A stretch of DNA of 64,000 nucleotides from Planotetraspora sp. A-T 1434. Lineage in GTDB: Bacteria; Actinomycetota; Actinomycetes; Streptosporangiales; Streptosporangiaceae. The notes under the pieces were generated by a model, which ran no database searches, was not told the DNA's origin, and saw only the letters and a program-made list of their open reading frames with translations. Shown piece by piece: positions 1-8,388 of this stretch (the first letter of the stretch is position 1; each line of letters starts with the position of its first letter). The stretch spans positions 186,001 through 250,000 of the forward strand of contig NZ_JAOEGB010000002.1 of assembly GCF_025420585.1 (NCBI RefSeq), in the 5' to 3' direction. The position numbers were made by a program, and so were the translations under genes.

Positions 1-341
1 AGATCGAGCAGCTCGCCGACCTGGTCGACGACCACGGCGTGGACGTTTACGCCTTCGGCCTCGCCTCGGACTTCCGGTCGCAGATGTTCCCCGCCGCGCA
101 GCGGCTGTTCGAGCTGGCCGACGAGGTGCTGCGGCTGCAGGTGGAGGTGCTGTGCTGGTGCGGGCGCCAGGGCAGGCTGAACGCCCGCGTCGTCAACGGG
201 GTCATGGCGCGGACCGGTGAGCAGGTCGTGATCGCCGACACCGACGGCTCCGAGGTGCACTACCGGGTTCTGTGCCGCCGCCACCACCGCAGCGGCGACC
301 TCGGCACGGCACGGCGGGCGGAGCCGCCGTCCACGCCGTGA
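1..341 (+). CDS. tdk: Thymidine kinase, C-terminal part
   Basis: The reading frame is open from the window edge (first full codon at position 3). It encodes about 112 residues of the C-terminal end of a type II thymidine kinase, which phosphorylates thymidine with ATP for dTTP salvage. The stretch VDVYAFGLASDFR resembles the family segment on adopting an alternative adenylate route, and the CWCG ... CRRHH cysteine/histidine pairs match the structural zinc site (C-x-x-C and C-x-x-H). The ATP-binding half lies outside the window. The gene ends converging on the next, minus-strand gene with almost no spacer. Confidence 0.85.
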   Translation, partial: IEQLADLVDDHGVDVYAFGLASDFRSQMFPAAQRLFELADEVLRLQVEVLCWCGRQGRLNARVVNGVMARTGEQVVIADTDGSEVHYRVLCRRHHRSGDLGTARRAEPPSTP

Positions 342-350
342 GCGGCCCGG

Positions 351-1253
351 TCACGGAGCGGAGGCGAGGTCCGCGAGGCGGGCGGTGAGATGCTCCTCGT
401 CTCCGTCGATCAGCGCGGAGGCCACCCGCCACCAGGCGAACCACTCGGCGCTGCGCCACATCCAGTCCACCCGCTCCACGGCGGCGACCACGTCGCCGCG
501 CACATCCCACGCGGGCCCGGCGATCTCCCCGGTGGCGCCGTGCCGTACGGCCCAGTCGCGCAGGGCGGCGGAGACGGCGGAGTCCACGGGCTCGGCATAG
601 GGGTCGGGGGTCTCCCCCGGAAGCGGGTGGGGGCCGAGCCCGGCGGCCACGCCCCAGCTCCACTGGGCCTCGGCGGGGCGGGAGTAGCGCAGGGAGCCGA
701 AGTCGAGGTTGGACCCCGGCAGGCCGTCCCTCCGGTCGACGACCACGGCGTCCAGGCGGCCCCCGGCGTCGAACGCCACAACCAGGCGATCACCGGCCCG
801 CGCGTCCTCGGGGACCTCGACGCGGTCCTCGGCCTGCCAGGAGTTCAGGTCCGCCGAGCCGGTGGGAGGACCCCACAACACATCGGCCACGTCGTCGGAG
901 ATCCAGGCGGCCAGCATCTCCAGCACGGTCAGGTCGCTCCACGGCTCGACGGCCATGGCGGTGGCGAGCACCTCGTCCGGCGGCGGCTGCTTGCCTCCCC
1001 GGCTCCTCGTCCACCACTCGCCGCCGAGGTCGGCGGTCCCGACGTGCAGCGCGGCCACGGCGGCCAGCTCGGACGACCGCCGCGTCAGCGGAGCCTCACG
1101 GGCCAGCCCGGCGGCGCGCTCCGTGCGGTCACCGCCCAGTACGGCACGGGCCTGGTCCAGCAGCCTCGCCGCCGTGGGCCGGTCCTCGCCAAGAAGGTCA
1201 CGTATCAGCCGTCTGGCCTGGGATCGAGCGTCCTCCGCATGAGCCTCGCGCAT
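351..1253 (-). CDS. Hypothetical protein, 300 aa
   Basis: I do not recognise this protein. It is soluble, acidic and rich in Trp (WSDLTVLEML, WMWRSAEWFAWW), without a signal peptide or membrane segment. The codon pattern is typical of a real gene of this GC class, and the frame fills the space between the tdk end and the CoxG-like gene. The N-terminal 60 residues are helical and charged. The ATG at 1253 is the first reasonable start. A role cannot be assigned from sequence or neighbours. Confidence 0.7.
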   Translation of the reverse strand: MREAHAEDARSQARRLIRDLLGEDRPTAARLLDQARAVLGGDRTERAAGLAREAPLTRRSSELAAVAALHVGTADLGGEWWTRSRGGKQPPPDEVLATAMAVEPWSDLTVLEMLAAWISDDVADVLWGPPTGSADLNSWQAEDRVEVPEDARAGDRLVVAFDAGGRLDAVVVDRRDGLPGSNLDFGSLRYSRPAEAQWSWGVAAGLGPHPLPGETPDPYAEPVDSAVSAALRDWAVRHGATGEIAGPAWDVRGDVVAAVERVDWMWRSAEWFAWWRVASALIDGDEEHLTARLADLASAP

Positions 1254-1278
1254 AGGGTCAAGGTACGCCGCTAGATCG

Positions 1279-1932
1279 CTAACGGCGAGACCTTTGGCGT
1301 CCGAGCACCCAGCCGATGACGGCGCTGCCGAGCGAGATGCCGGCGCCCATCCCGAAGGCGGCCAGCAGCGACCAGGCCGGAACGCCCTGCCGGACAGGGG
1401 TAAGCGTCTCGGCGGGACGGGTGAAGACCTGAGGGGCGGCCCGGTCGACGTCGGCGGGCTGGGCGACCTCCGGGGTAAGTCCCCCGGCCGCCGGGCCGGA
1501 GAGGAGATGCCGCTCGACGGCGGAGAAGAACTCGCCCGCCGTCTTCTTGGCCACCGAGCCGAGCATGCGCTGGCCCACCCCGCCGATCATGCCGCCCACG
1601 ACCGCCTCGGCGTCGTAGTCCACGCGGGTGCCGCCGTCCACCTCGCTCAGCCGTACGAGGACGGTGGCCTCGACGGTGCCGGGGGCGCCCTGCCCGCGGG
1701 CCCTGAGCACGAACCGCTCGGGCTCCGCCGGGTCGGCGAGAGTAACCTCGCCCTGGTAGACGCCCTTGATCGACGCGACCCCGGCGGTCACCGTCATCTT
1801 GTAGACGTCGTCCCCGACCTCCTCCAGGCGCTCGCAGCCGGGGATCGTCCGGACCAGGACGCCGGGATCCTGCAGGGCGTTCCAGACCCGCTTGCGCTCC
1901 ACCCCGAGCAGCGCACTGCCAACGACCTTCAT
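1279..1932 (-). CDS. CoxG-like SRPBCC family protein with C-terminal membrane anchor
   Basis: The first 150 residues have the pattern of the carbon monoxide dehydrogenase subunit G (CoxG/DUF1857-like, SRPBCC) family: MKVVGSALLGVERKRVWNAL at the start, PGVLVRTIPGCERLEEV and a central VTAGVASIKGVYQGEV. CoxG proteins are membrane-recruitment factors or quinone/lipid-binding partners of molybdenum hydroxylases. The last 35 residues form one hydrophobic helix followed by a basic RRQRSRR-like tail, so the protein is probably membrane-anchored by its C terminus. A CoxLMS-type hydroxylase is encoded about 3.5 kb away (5498-9281), which makes a partnership plausible but unproven. The start at 1932 follows a GGAGGTGGCCC ribosome binding site. 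Confidence 0.8.
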   Translation of the reverse strand: MKVVGSALLGVERKRVWNALQDPGVLVRTIPGCERLEEVGDDVYKMTVTAGVASIKGVYQGEVTLADPAEPERFVLRARGQGAPGTVEATVLVRLSEVDGGTRVDYDAEAVVGGMIGGVGQRMLGSVAKKTAGEFFSAVERHLLSGPAAGGLTPEVAQPADVDRAAPQVFTRPAETLTPVRQGVPAWSLLAAFGMGAGISLGSAVIGWVLGRQRSRR

Positions 1933-2399
1933 GGGCCACCTCCGATGCCGAGCACACTAGACAATCACGGAGACCGGCGAGAACGGCAAGATCTGCCTCC
2001 CGCCCGCGTCGTGGTCGTGCACAGTCCACAGCCGTTGACCAGGCGGACGCCTCGTTGAGGTCGACCGTCTCCTCCAGGGTCATCGTCGCCCACGGCCGGG
2101 CGCGGGAGGACGTCGAGTGCTCACTCCGTCAATCGCGCGATGTACCAGGGAATCAGCCGAGCGGCGGACGAAGATTCGATGAGATCCGCCCACTATTGGT
2201 GGCGTGCTCGTGAAGGGCACTTCCCGGCGGGACGGGGCGACGGTCCCTGGCGGCCGGGACCGCTCGACCCGCATTCTCAGCACCGCACGCTTGAGCACTT
2301 CCGGTGCCGCGAGCCGGGGACCAGGGGGCTTCCCGGCTCCGCGACGACGTCCTGTGACCGAAATCGCACTCCCTCGCGGCACCGCACTCTCCCATTGCT
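1933..2399. other. Long intergenic region upstream of cydA and the CoxG-like gene
   Basis: About 470 bases separate the divergent CoxG-like gene and the cydA control region. Open frames here have no recognisable domain and poor codon character; I see no tRNA, no clear hairpin terminator and no mobile element. It presumably holds the promoter of the minus-strand gene and upstream parts of the cyd promoter. Confidence 0.5.
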
Positions 2400-2442
2400 C
2401 TACAACTCGTAGTACTACTAGAAGTAGAACTACGCGCTGTAG
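2400..2442. promoter_or_regulatory. Three phased CTAC-N5-GTAG palindromes before cydA
   Basis: CTAC and GTAG separated by exactly five bases occur at 2400-2412, 2415-2427 and 2430-2442, i.e. every 15 bases. The last copy ends 24 bases before the cydA ATG. The spacers differ (aactc, tagaa, gcgct), so only the half-sites are conserved, as expected for protein binding. TAC/GTA half-sites resemble those of BlaI/MecI-type winged-helix repressors, but that assignment is an inference. No Rex-type (TTGTGA/TCACAA) site is visible here. Confidence 0.7.
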
Positions 2443-2466
2443 AGCTCCGGCACCCGCGAGGGGGAC

Positions 2467-3936
2467 ATGGACGCGTTGGACCTGGCACGGTGGCAGTTCG
2501 GGGTCACCACCGTTTACCACTTTCTTTTCGTACCCCTGACGATCGGGCTCGGCGTTTTCGTCGCCGGGCTGCAGACCGCGTGGCTCCGCACGGGCAAGGA
2601 GCACTACCTGCGGCTCACCAAGTTCTTCGGGAAGCTCTTCCTGATCAACTTCGCCATGGGCGTGGTCACAGGACTTGTGCAGGAGTTCCAGTTCGGCATG
2701 AACTGGAGCGACTACTCGACCTTCGTGGGCGACGTCTTCGGGGCCCCGCTGGCGATGGAGGCGCTGCTCGCGTTCTTCCTGGAGTCGACGTTCCTCGGCC
2801 TGTGGATCTTCGGCTGGGACCGCCTGCCCAGGAAGGCGCACCTCGCCTGCCTGTGGGCCGCCGTCATCGGGTCCAACCTCTCGGCGTACTTCATCCTCGC
2901 GGCCAACGCCTGGATGAAGCATCCGGTGGGCTACGAGGTCGTCGGCGGCCGCGCCCGCATGACCGACCTGTGGGCGGTGCTGACGAACTCGACGGCCCTC
3001 GCCCAGATCCCCCACGTGGTCGCCGCGGCCTTCGTCGTGGCCGGCGGCTTCGTGATCGCGGTCAGCGGCTACCAGATCCTCCGCGAGCGCGGGCTCCCGC
3101 TGACGCCCCGCCGTACCGGCCGCGGCCTCCCCGAGACGCCCGACCTTGACGCGACCGTGCCGCTTCGCCGGACGCCCGGCATGTGGCGGACCGCCCTGCG
3201 CGGCGCGCTCGTCATGACGGCGATCGCGGGCGTCGTGGTCGCCGGAAGCGGCGACCTGTCCGGGCAGCTCCTGCGCGAGCAGCAGCCGATGAAGCTGGCC
3301 GCGGCCGAGGGCCTGCGGCACGACACCACCGCCGCGCCCTTCAGCCCCGTCCCCGGCGTGGAGATCCCCGGCCTGCTCAGCATCCTGGCCGCGCACGACC
3401 CGAACGCGCAGGTCCAGGGCATCGACGACATCCAGCGGCGGTACGCCACGTCCTTCGGCACCGCCGACTACACCCCCAACCTGCCGGTCGTCTTCTGGTC
3501 GTTCCGCCTGATGATCTATTTCGGAATGGCTGCCGTTGGCCTGTCGGTGCTCGGGCTGTGGCTCACACGGCGTCCCAGGAAGCGTCGCGGGAGCCGTACG
3601 GAAAGGCCCGTTCCGAGCTGGTTCGCCCGCCTCTGCGTGCTGGCGCTCCCCCTCCCCACGATGGCGATCATCGCGGGCTGGCTGCTCAGCGAGATCGGCC
3701 GCCAGCCGTGGACCGTCCAGGGTGAGCTGATGACGGCGGCCAGCGTGTCGCCGGGCGTCAGCCTCGCCGAGGTGGCGATCACTCTGGCCGCCTTCACGGT
3801 CCTGTACGGCGTGCTGGCCCTGGCGGAGGGCGCGCTGATGCTGCGCCACATCAAGGCCGGGCCCGAGCCCGCGCCGGCCGAGCCGGTGCGCTCCGACCCC
3901 GACGCGGTGCGGCTCACGCCCACCCTCATGTACTGA
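2467..3936 (+). CDS. cydA: Cytochrome bd oxidase subunit I
   Basis: This 489-residue polytopic membrane protein is subunit I of the cytochrome bd quinol oxidase, which oxidises quinol and reduces oxygen to water at high affinity. The N terminus WQFGVTTVYHFLFVPLTIG carries the heme ligand His (residue 18). PLAMEALLAFFLESTFLG (about 95-112) holds the two conserved glutamates near heme b595 and d, and IPHVVAAAF the second heme His. GRQPWTVQGEL near residue 410 is the GRQPW family motif. The Q-loop is short, as usual in actinobacteria. cydB follows after 11 bases, so the two form an operon. No cydDC maturation genes lie in the window. Confidence 0.97.
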   Translation: MDALDLARWQFGVTTVYHFLFVPLTIGLGVFVAGLQTAWLRTGKEHYLRLTKFFGKLFLINFAMGVVTGLVQEFQFGMNWSDYSTFVGDVFGAPLAMEALLAFFLESTFLGLWIFGWDRLPRKAHLACLWAAVIGSNLSAYFILAANAWMKHPVGYEVVGGRARMTDLWAVLTNSTALAQIPHVVAAAFVVAGGFVIAVSGYQILRERGLPLTPRRTGRGLPETPDLDATVPLRRTPGMWRTALRGALVMTAIAGVVVAGSGDLSGQLLREQQPMKLAAAEGLRHDTTAAPFSPVPGVEIPGLLSILAAHDPNAQVQGIDDIQRRYATSFGTADYTPNLPVVFWSFRLMIYFGMAAVGLSVLGLWLTRRPRKRRGSRTERPVPSWFARLCVLALPLPTMAIIAGWLLSEIGRQPWTVQGELMTAASVSPGVSLAEVAITLAAFTVLYGVLALAEGALMLRHIKAGPEPAPAEPVRSDPDAVRLTPTLMY

Positions 3937-3947
3937 GGAGCCCCCCG

Positions 3948-4883
3948 ATGACGTTGACGACGTTCTGGTTCACAGTGATCGCGTTCCTCTGGACGGGCTA
4001 CTTCGTGCTGGAGGGGTTCGACTTCGGGGTGGGCGCGCTGATGCCGCTGCTCTCCCGGAACGAGGCCGACCGCAAGCAGGTGATCGGCACGATCGGCCCC
4101 GTCTGGGACGGCAACGAGGTCTGGCTGATCACGGCCGTCGGCGCGATGTTCGCCGCCTTCCCGGCCTGGTACTCGGGCCTGCTGAGCAGCTTCTACCTGC
4201 CGCTCTTCCTCATCGTCGGGGGTCTGATCGTCCGCGGCGTGGGCCTGGAGTGGCGCGGCAAGGTCTCCTCCCGGAGGGAACTGGCGCTCTGCGACGCCGG
4301 GATCGTGACCGGCAGCGTGCTGACCGCCTTCCTGTGGGGCGCGATCTTCGGCAACCTGCTGTACGGCACGGCGTTCGCGACCGTCCTGGGCGGCGCGCTC
4401 TCCCTGACGCTGGCGGTGCTCCACGGCGCGGTCTTCGTGGCCCTCAAGACCACCGGGCCGGTCCGCGCCCGCGCCCGCATGGCCGCCCTGCTGGCCTCGG
4501 TGGGCGCGGTCCCGGCGGCGGTCGCGGCGCTGTCCGCCATCCCGGCCGACCACGGGTCGGCGTGGATGTGGGCCGCCGCGCTGGTGGCCGTGTCCACCCT
4601 TGCGGCCGGGGTGGCACTGGCCTGGCGGCGGCGCGAGGGGATGGCGTTCACGGCGACCGCGACCACCATCGCGGCGACCACCGCCACGCTGTTCGGCGCC
4701 CTGTGGCCGGCTCCGCTGCCCGGCCTGACGGTCGCCGAGGCGGCGTCGGCGCCCTACACCCTGACCGTCCTGACCTGGATCGGCCTCATCGCCCTGCCCG
4801 GCGTCATCGCCTACCAGTCCTGGACCTACTGGGTCTTCCGCAAGCGCCTGACCTCAGCGGTCTCAGACATATCCGTTCATTAG
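3948..4883 (+). CDS. cydB: Cytochrome bd oxidase subunit II
   Basis: This 311-residue membrane protein begins TTFWFTVIAFLWTGYFVLEGFDFGVG, the typical CydB first helix with the FDFG motif, followed by GTIGPVWDGNEVWLI, the best conserved CydB segment. It pairs with CydA in the bd oxidase. The start lies 11 bases after the cydA stop behind a GAGGAGCC ribosome binding site. About 90 bases after the stop the toxin-antitoxin promoter begins; a weak GCCAT/ATGGC stem-loop at about 4901-4915 lies between them. Confidence 0.96.
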   Translation: MTLTTFWFTVIAFLWTGYFVLEGFDFGVGALMPLLSRNEADRKQVIGTIGPVWDGNEVWLITAVGAMFAAFPAWYSGLLSSFYLPLFLIVGGLIVRGVGLEWRGKVSSRRELALCDAGIVTGSVLTAFLWGAIFGNLLYGTAFATVLGGALSLTLAVLHGAVFVALKTTGPVRARARMAALLASVGAVPAAVAALSAIPADHGSAWMWAAALVAVSTLAAGVALAWRRREGMAFTATATTIAATTATLFGALWPAPLPGLTVAEAASAPYTLTVLTWIGLIALPGVIAYQSWTYWVFRKRLTSAVSDISVH

Positions 4884-4940
4884 ATCTTTCCGCTGAGAAC
4901 TGCCATAAGAAATGGCTACCTTTCTCGCATGAGGATGTCA

Positions 4941-4983
4941 TTGAGAGAGGCCATACCAACGTTCCATACTGACAGTATGGAAC
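4941..4983 (+). promoter_or_regulatory. Antitoxin promoter with operator over the start codon
   Basis: A perfect 10-base inverted repeat, GTTCCATACT and AGTATGGAAC separated by 3 bases, spans 4961-4983. TTGAGA at 4941-4946 and CATACT at 4965-4970 (18-base spacer) fit -35/-10 boxes. Transcription would then start at about the A of ATG 4977, giving a leaderless mRNA. The operator covers the -10 box, the start point and the first codons, which is the arrangement expected for autorepression by a ribbon-helix-helix antitoxin. Confidence 0.75.
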
Positions 4984-5219
4984 GCACGAAGAAGATCACG
5001 CTTTCGGTGGAGGAGACGGTCGTCGAACAGGCGCGCGCGGCGGCCTCCCGCGAAGGGCTCTCCTTGTCGGCCTGGGTCACCCGGACGATGAAGCGTGAGG
5101 CGCTCGCCGCCGAGGCGGCCGCCGTGGTGGCGGCGGAACCGCGGATGCGGCAGCTGCTCGACCAGCATCGGGCCGCGAGCCGCGCAGCCTTGGCGCGAGC
5201 GTTGGAAGGCGCAGCGTGA
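4977..5219 (+). CDS. Ribbon-helix-helix antitoxin
   Basis: 80 residues beginning MERTKKITLSVEETVVEQAR and continuing through SLSAWVTRTMKREAL: a short beta strand then two helices, the ribbon-helix-helix DNA-binding fold of type II antitoxins. The C-terminal half is an Ala-rich helix likely to bind the toxin. An in-frame ATG exists at 4929, but the promoter/operator over 4941-4983 and the lack of a Shine-Dalgarno sequence favour the leaderless start at 4977. The downstream toxin overlaps by four bases (GTGA). Confidence 0.8.
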   Translation: MERTKKITLSVEETVVEQARAAASREGLSLSAWVTRTMKREALAAEAAAVVAAEPRMRQLLDQHRAASRAALARALEGAA

Positions 5220-5494
5220 GGCGTGGCGAAATCTGGCAAGCCCTCGGCGAGTATCACGTCCTGGCCGTCGGCGCGACCGAGGTGTACGACGTCCGCGACG
5301 ACATCGCGGTCGTGCCTCTGATTCCCGACATCGGGCTGACCGCCGCGACCTTGCCGAAAGTGGGCGACCGCTTGGCGCACTGCGCGCTGCTCTCGGTGGT
5401 CAGCAAGGCGGAGTTCACCCGCAAGACCGGCGAGGCCCGCGACGCCGAGTTCCGCACTGTGCTGGACGGGCTCCGGCTGGTGCTGGGGTTCTGA
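5216..5494 (+). CDS. MazF/PemK-like toxin
   Basis: 92 residues starting MRRGEIWQ, the usual first strand of MazF/PemK endoribonuclease toxins. It continues through VLAVGATEVYDVRDDIAVVPL (strand pair) and ends in a C-terminal helix. The family cleaves mRNA at short motifs. Sequence beyond the N terminus is divergent: the classic serine/threonine after the second strand is not obvious, so a CcdB-like relative is possible. It is translationally coupled to the antitoxin (GTG inside the antitoxin stop) and ends only 3 bases before the convergent hydroxylase gene. Confidence 0.75.
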   Translation: MRRGEIWQALGEYHVLAVGATEVYDVRDDIAVVPLIPDIGLTAATLPKVGDRLAHCALLSVVSKAEFTRKTGEARDAEFRTVLDGLRLVLGF

Positions 5495-5497
5495 ATA

Positions 5498-7912
5498 TCA
5501 CCGCGCGAGGCGGAGGGCGTGGAGGTCGGAGGGGGAGATGGGCATCCGGTCGATGGGGATGCCCTCGGCGTCCTCGATGGCGGCGGCGATGACGGCGGAG
5601 ACCGGGATGACCCCCGCCTCCCCCGCGCCCTTGACTCCGAGCGGGTTCAACGGTGAGGGCGTCTCCAGGTGGGTCGTCTCGATCCGCGGCACCTCGGTGG
5701 CGTAGGGCATCAGGAAGTCCATGAACGAGGCGTTCAGCAACTGGCCGTGCTGGTCGTAGACCATCTTCTCGTAGAGCGCTCCGCCGACGCCCTGGGCCAC
5801 TCCCCCGTGGATCTGCCCCTCGACGATCATCGGGTTGATGAGCTTGCCGCAGTCGTGCACGACCGCGTACCGGAGGATCTTGATCTCGGCGGTCAGCGGG
5901 TCGGTCTCGACTATCGCGGCGTGCATGCCGGAGGCGAAGGTCGACCGGATCGGCGAGTAGTAGTCCCTGCCCTCCAGGCCCGGCTCCTCCCCCTCGCTGA
6001 CCGGCGGCCGATCGGGCGAGGGCGCGGAGGCGAACTGGGTGGCCCGCCGGGTCTCGTCGTCGAACGCGTATCGCAGGGGATTCGACAGGACCGCGATCGT
6101 CGAGAGCGGGATCGACGCCGACGGCGCGCCGACCACGTGGACCACGCCGTCGGTGATCTCCAGGTCGCGCGGGTCGGCCTCAAGCGCGTCCGCGGCGATC
6201 CTCAGGGCCTTCTCCCTGACCTTGCGGCAGGCGAGCGCGATGGCGTTGCCGCTGACGACCGCCGCCCGGGAGGCGAAGGTCCCCACGGCGTAGCCGAACC
6301 GCCGCGTGTCACCGGTCACGACGGACACCTTCTCGAACGGCACGCCGAGCTCGGTCGCGACGATCTGGGCGAACACCGTCTCATGGCCCTGCCCCTGCGA
6401 GGTGAGGCCGGTCGAGACGTGCACCCGCCCGTCGGAGGTGACCTGCACGTGGCCACCCTCGTACGGCCCGACCCCGGTGCCCTCGACGTAGCAGCCGACG
6501 CCGATGCCGATCCTCCGGCCCTCGGCCGCCGCCTGGTCCCGCATGGCCGGGAAGGAGTCCCAGCCGATCAGCTCCTTGAGCATCCGCAGCGACTCGGGGT
6601 AGTCCCCGCTGTCGTAGATCAGCGGCCTGCCGTCCTGGAAGGTCATGCCCTGGTCGTAGGGGAACTCGTCCGGCTGGATGAAGTTCGCCGCCCGCACGTC
6701 GGTCCTGTCCCGGCCGAGGTGGGCCGCGATGCGGTCCATCGTCCGCTCCATGCAGAACACGCCCTGCGGGCGCCCCGCGCCGCGGTACGGCGTGACCTGC
6801 ACGGTGTTGGTGTAGATCGAGGAGAACTCCACCCGGTAGGCCCCGATCTTGTACGGCCCGAGCAGCTGGGTCGAGGTGACGATGGGCACGATGATCCCGT
6901 ACGGCGTGTAGGCGCCGTTGTCGTGCAGGATGTTGACGTCGAGGCCGAGGACCCGTCCGTCGTCGTCGAAGCCCACCCGGACGTACTGCACCTGGGCCCG
7001 CTCGTGCGCCGACGAGATGAAGTGCTCCCGCCGGTCCTCCGTCCACTTGATCTCGCGGTCCAGCAGGCGGGCCGCCCACGGGACGAGGATCTCCTCCGGC
7101 CAGGGGTGGACGATCTTGACGCCGAAGCCGCCGCCCACGTCGGGCGCGATGACCTCCACCTTGGGCAGCGGGAGCCCGAGCTTGGCCGCGATCGCCATCC
7201 GCACGCTGGTGGACGTCTGCGTGGAGGAGTAGACCCGCAGCGACTCGTCGTCGGCGTCCCATCGGGCGTAGACGCCCTTCCCCTCCAGGGGCGTGCAGGC
7301 GCTGCGCTCGATGTCCAGCCGGAACGCGAGCGTGTGCGGAGCGGCCTCGATGGCCTCGCGGGCCGACCGCCCGTCCGGCGCCGGGACCTCCTGCACCATG
7401 TGCGCCGCGACGTTGCCGGGCACGTCCTCATGGACCAGGTGCGCGGCCTGCGCCGCCTCCTCTACGCCGACGACCGGCTTGAGGATCTCGTAGTCGACCT
7501 CGATGAGCGAGCAGGCGTCCTCGGCCACGTAGCGGTCGCGGGCGACCACCATGACGACGGGCTCTCCGACGTGCCGCACGACCTCCCGCGCCAGCGGGTA
7601 GGCCGTCCGGCCGTGCGTGAGGGCGGGATGCGGGATCAGCAGCGGCAGCGGCTCGGCCAGGACGCCTGGCAGGTCCTCCCACGTGTAGATGGCGACGAGC
7701 CCGTCCACGTCCAGGGCGGCGGCGACGTCGATGTCCCTGATCCTCGCATGGGCGTGCGGCGACCTCACGAAGGCCGCCGCCAGCGCGTTCCCGCCCAGGT
7801 CGTCGAGGAAGCGCCCCCGGCCCGTGATGAGCCGGGCGTCCTCGCGCCGCTGGACCCGCTTCCCGAACACCCCCGTCACGTGCTCTCTCGCCGGTTCTCT
7901 TCGCTCGCTCAT
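5498..7912 (-). CDS. Molybdenum hydroxylase large subunit (xanthine dehydrogenase / CoxL form II family)
   Basis: An 804-residue molybdopterin-binding subunit of the xanthine oxidase superfamily, binding Mo-MCD and oxidising an aldehyde or N-heterocycle by hydroxylation. The N terminus reads VFGKRVQRREDARLITGRG, a family hallmark. PYRGAGRPQGVF near residue 375 is the form II active-site loop; true CO dehydrogenases carry AYRCSFR here, so CO oxidation is not supported. GGFGVK and the C-terminal GVKGAGEAGVIP (catalytic Glu) are present. The start is the ATG at 7912, overlapping the iron-sulfur gene by four bases; upstream codons are an artefact of frame. Context (PucR regulator, nucleobase permease) suggests a purine or related heterocycle as substrate. 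Confidence 0.9.
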   Translation of the reverse strand: MSERREPAREHVTGVFGKRVQRREDARLITGRGRFLDDLGGNALAAAFVRSPHAHARIRDIDVAAALDVDGLVAIYTWEDLPGVLAEPLPLLIPHPALTHGRTAYPLAREVVRHVGEPVVMVVARDRYVAEDACSLIEVDYEILKPVVGVEEAAQAAHLVHEDVPGNVAAHMVQEVPAPDGRSAREAIEAAPHTLAFRLDIERSACTPLEGKGVYARWDADDESLRVYSSTQTSTSVRMAIAAKLGLPLPKVEVIAPDVGGGFGVKIVHPWPEEILVPWAARLLDREIKWTEDRREHFISSAHERAQVQYVRVGFDDDGRVLGLDVNILHDNGAYTPYGIIVPIVTSTQLLGPYKIGAYRVEFSSIYTNTVQVTPYRGAGRPQGVFCMERTMDRIAAHLGRDRTDVRAANFIQPDEFPYDQGMTFQDGRPLIYDSGDYPESLRMLKELIGWDSFPAMRDQAAAEGRRIGIGVGCYVEGTGVGPYEGGHVQVTSDGRVHVSTGLTSQGQGHETVFAQIVATELGVPFEKVSVVTGDTRRFGYAVGTFASRAAVVSGNAIALACRKVREKALRIAADALEADPRDLEITDGVVHVVGAPSASIPLSTIAVLSNPLRYAFDDETRRATQFASAPSPDRPPVSEGEEPGLEGRDYYSPIRSTFASGMHAAIVETDPLTAEIKILRYAVVHDCGKLINPMIVEGQIHGGVAQGVGGALYEKMVYDQHGQLLNASFMDFLMPYATEVPRIETTHLETPSPLNPLGVKGAGEAGVIPVSAVIAAAIEDAEGIPIDRMPISPSDLHALRLAR

Positions 7913-8388
7913 CCGGCCTCCTCGGCCTGGATCTCCGCGGCGCGGTGGACCGCCTTGATGATGTTCTGGTAGCCCGTGCACCGGCAGAGGTTGCCCGAGA
8001 TCGCCTCCAGGACCTCCTCGTCGTCCGGCGCCGGGTTGTCCCGCAGGAACGCCGTCGCCGTACACAGGAAGCCGGGGGTGCAGAAGCCGCACTGGAGGCC
8101 GTGGCACTCGGCGAAGGCCCGCTGGACCGGGGAAAGCTCCCCGCCGGTCGCGAGCCCCTCGACCGTGGTGATCTCGCGGCCGTCGACCGTCACCGCGAAC
8201 GTCAGGCACGACCGGACCGGCTCCCCGTCGAGCAGCACCGTGCACGCGCCGCAGACGCCGTGCTCGCAGCCGACGTGGGTGCCGGTCAGGCCGAGGTCGT
8301 GGCGCAGGCAGTCGGACAGGAGCCGCCGCGCCGGCACGGACGCCTCCCGCACGACGCCGTTGACTACCAGCGTGATGTGGTGGTTCAC
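7909..8388 (-). CDS. Molybdenum hydroxylase [2Fe-2S] subunit
   Basis: 159 residues with both clusters of the family. The plant-type cluster is Cys41, 46, 49 and 61 (GCEHGVCGACTVLL ... RSC). The second, four-helix cluster is Cys100, 103, 135 and 137 (CGFCTPG ... CRCTG). It passes electrons from the Mo site to the FAD subunit. GTG at 8388 is chosen: it overlaps the FAD-subunit stop as GTGA and fits the usual N terminus. Gene order FAD, FeS, Mo with 4-base overlaps at both junctions shows a tight operon. Confidence 0.92.
   Translation of the reverse strand: MNHHITLVVNGVVREASVPARRLLSDCLRHDLGLTGTHVGCEHGVCGACTVLLDGEPVRSCLTFAVTVDGREITTVEGLATGGELSPVQRAFAECHGLQCGFCTPGFLCTATAFLRDNPAPDDEEVLEAISGNLCRCTGYQNIIKAVHRAAEIQAEEAG

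Noticed and set aside
1271-2083. Minus-strand 270-residue frame overlapping the CoxG-like gene
   Set aside because: It overlaps the real gene in another frame, and only its first 40 residues lie outside it, without any recognisable family.
2080-3849. Minus-strand frame across cydA
   Set aside because: It is antisense to an unmistakable CydA and has a composition typical of shadow frames.
4885-4930. Stem-loop GCCAT-AAGAA-ATGGC after cydB as terminator
   Set aside because: The stem has only five pairs and the following T-run is short; it is kept as a remark in the cydB entry only.
5669-7972. Long open frame antisense to the hydroxylase large subunit
   Set aside because: It is the shadow of a high-GC gene; the translation is low-complexity (Arg/Gly/His/Val-rich) and has no domain. 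The same applies to antisense frames at 8406-10703, 10929-12746 and 33611-35146.
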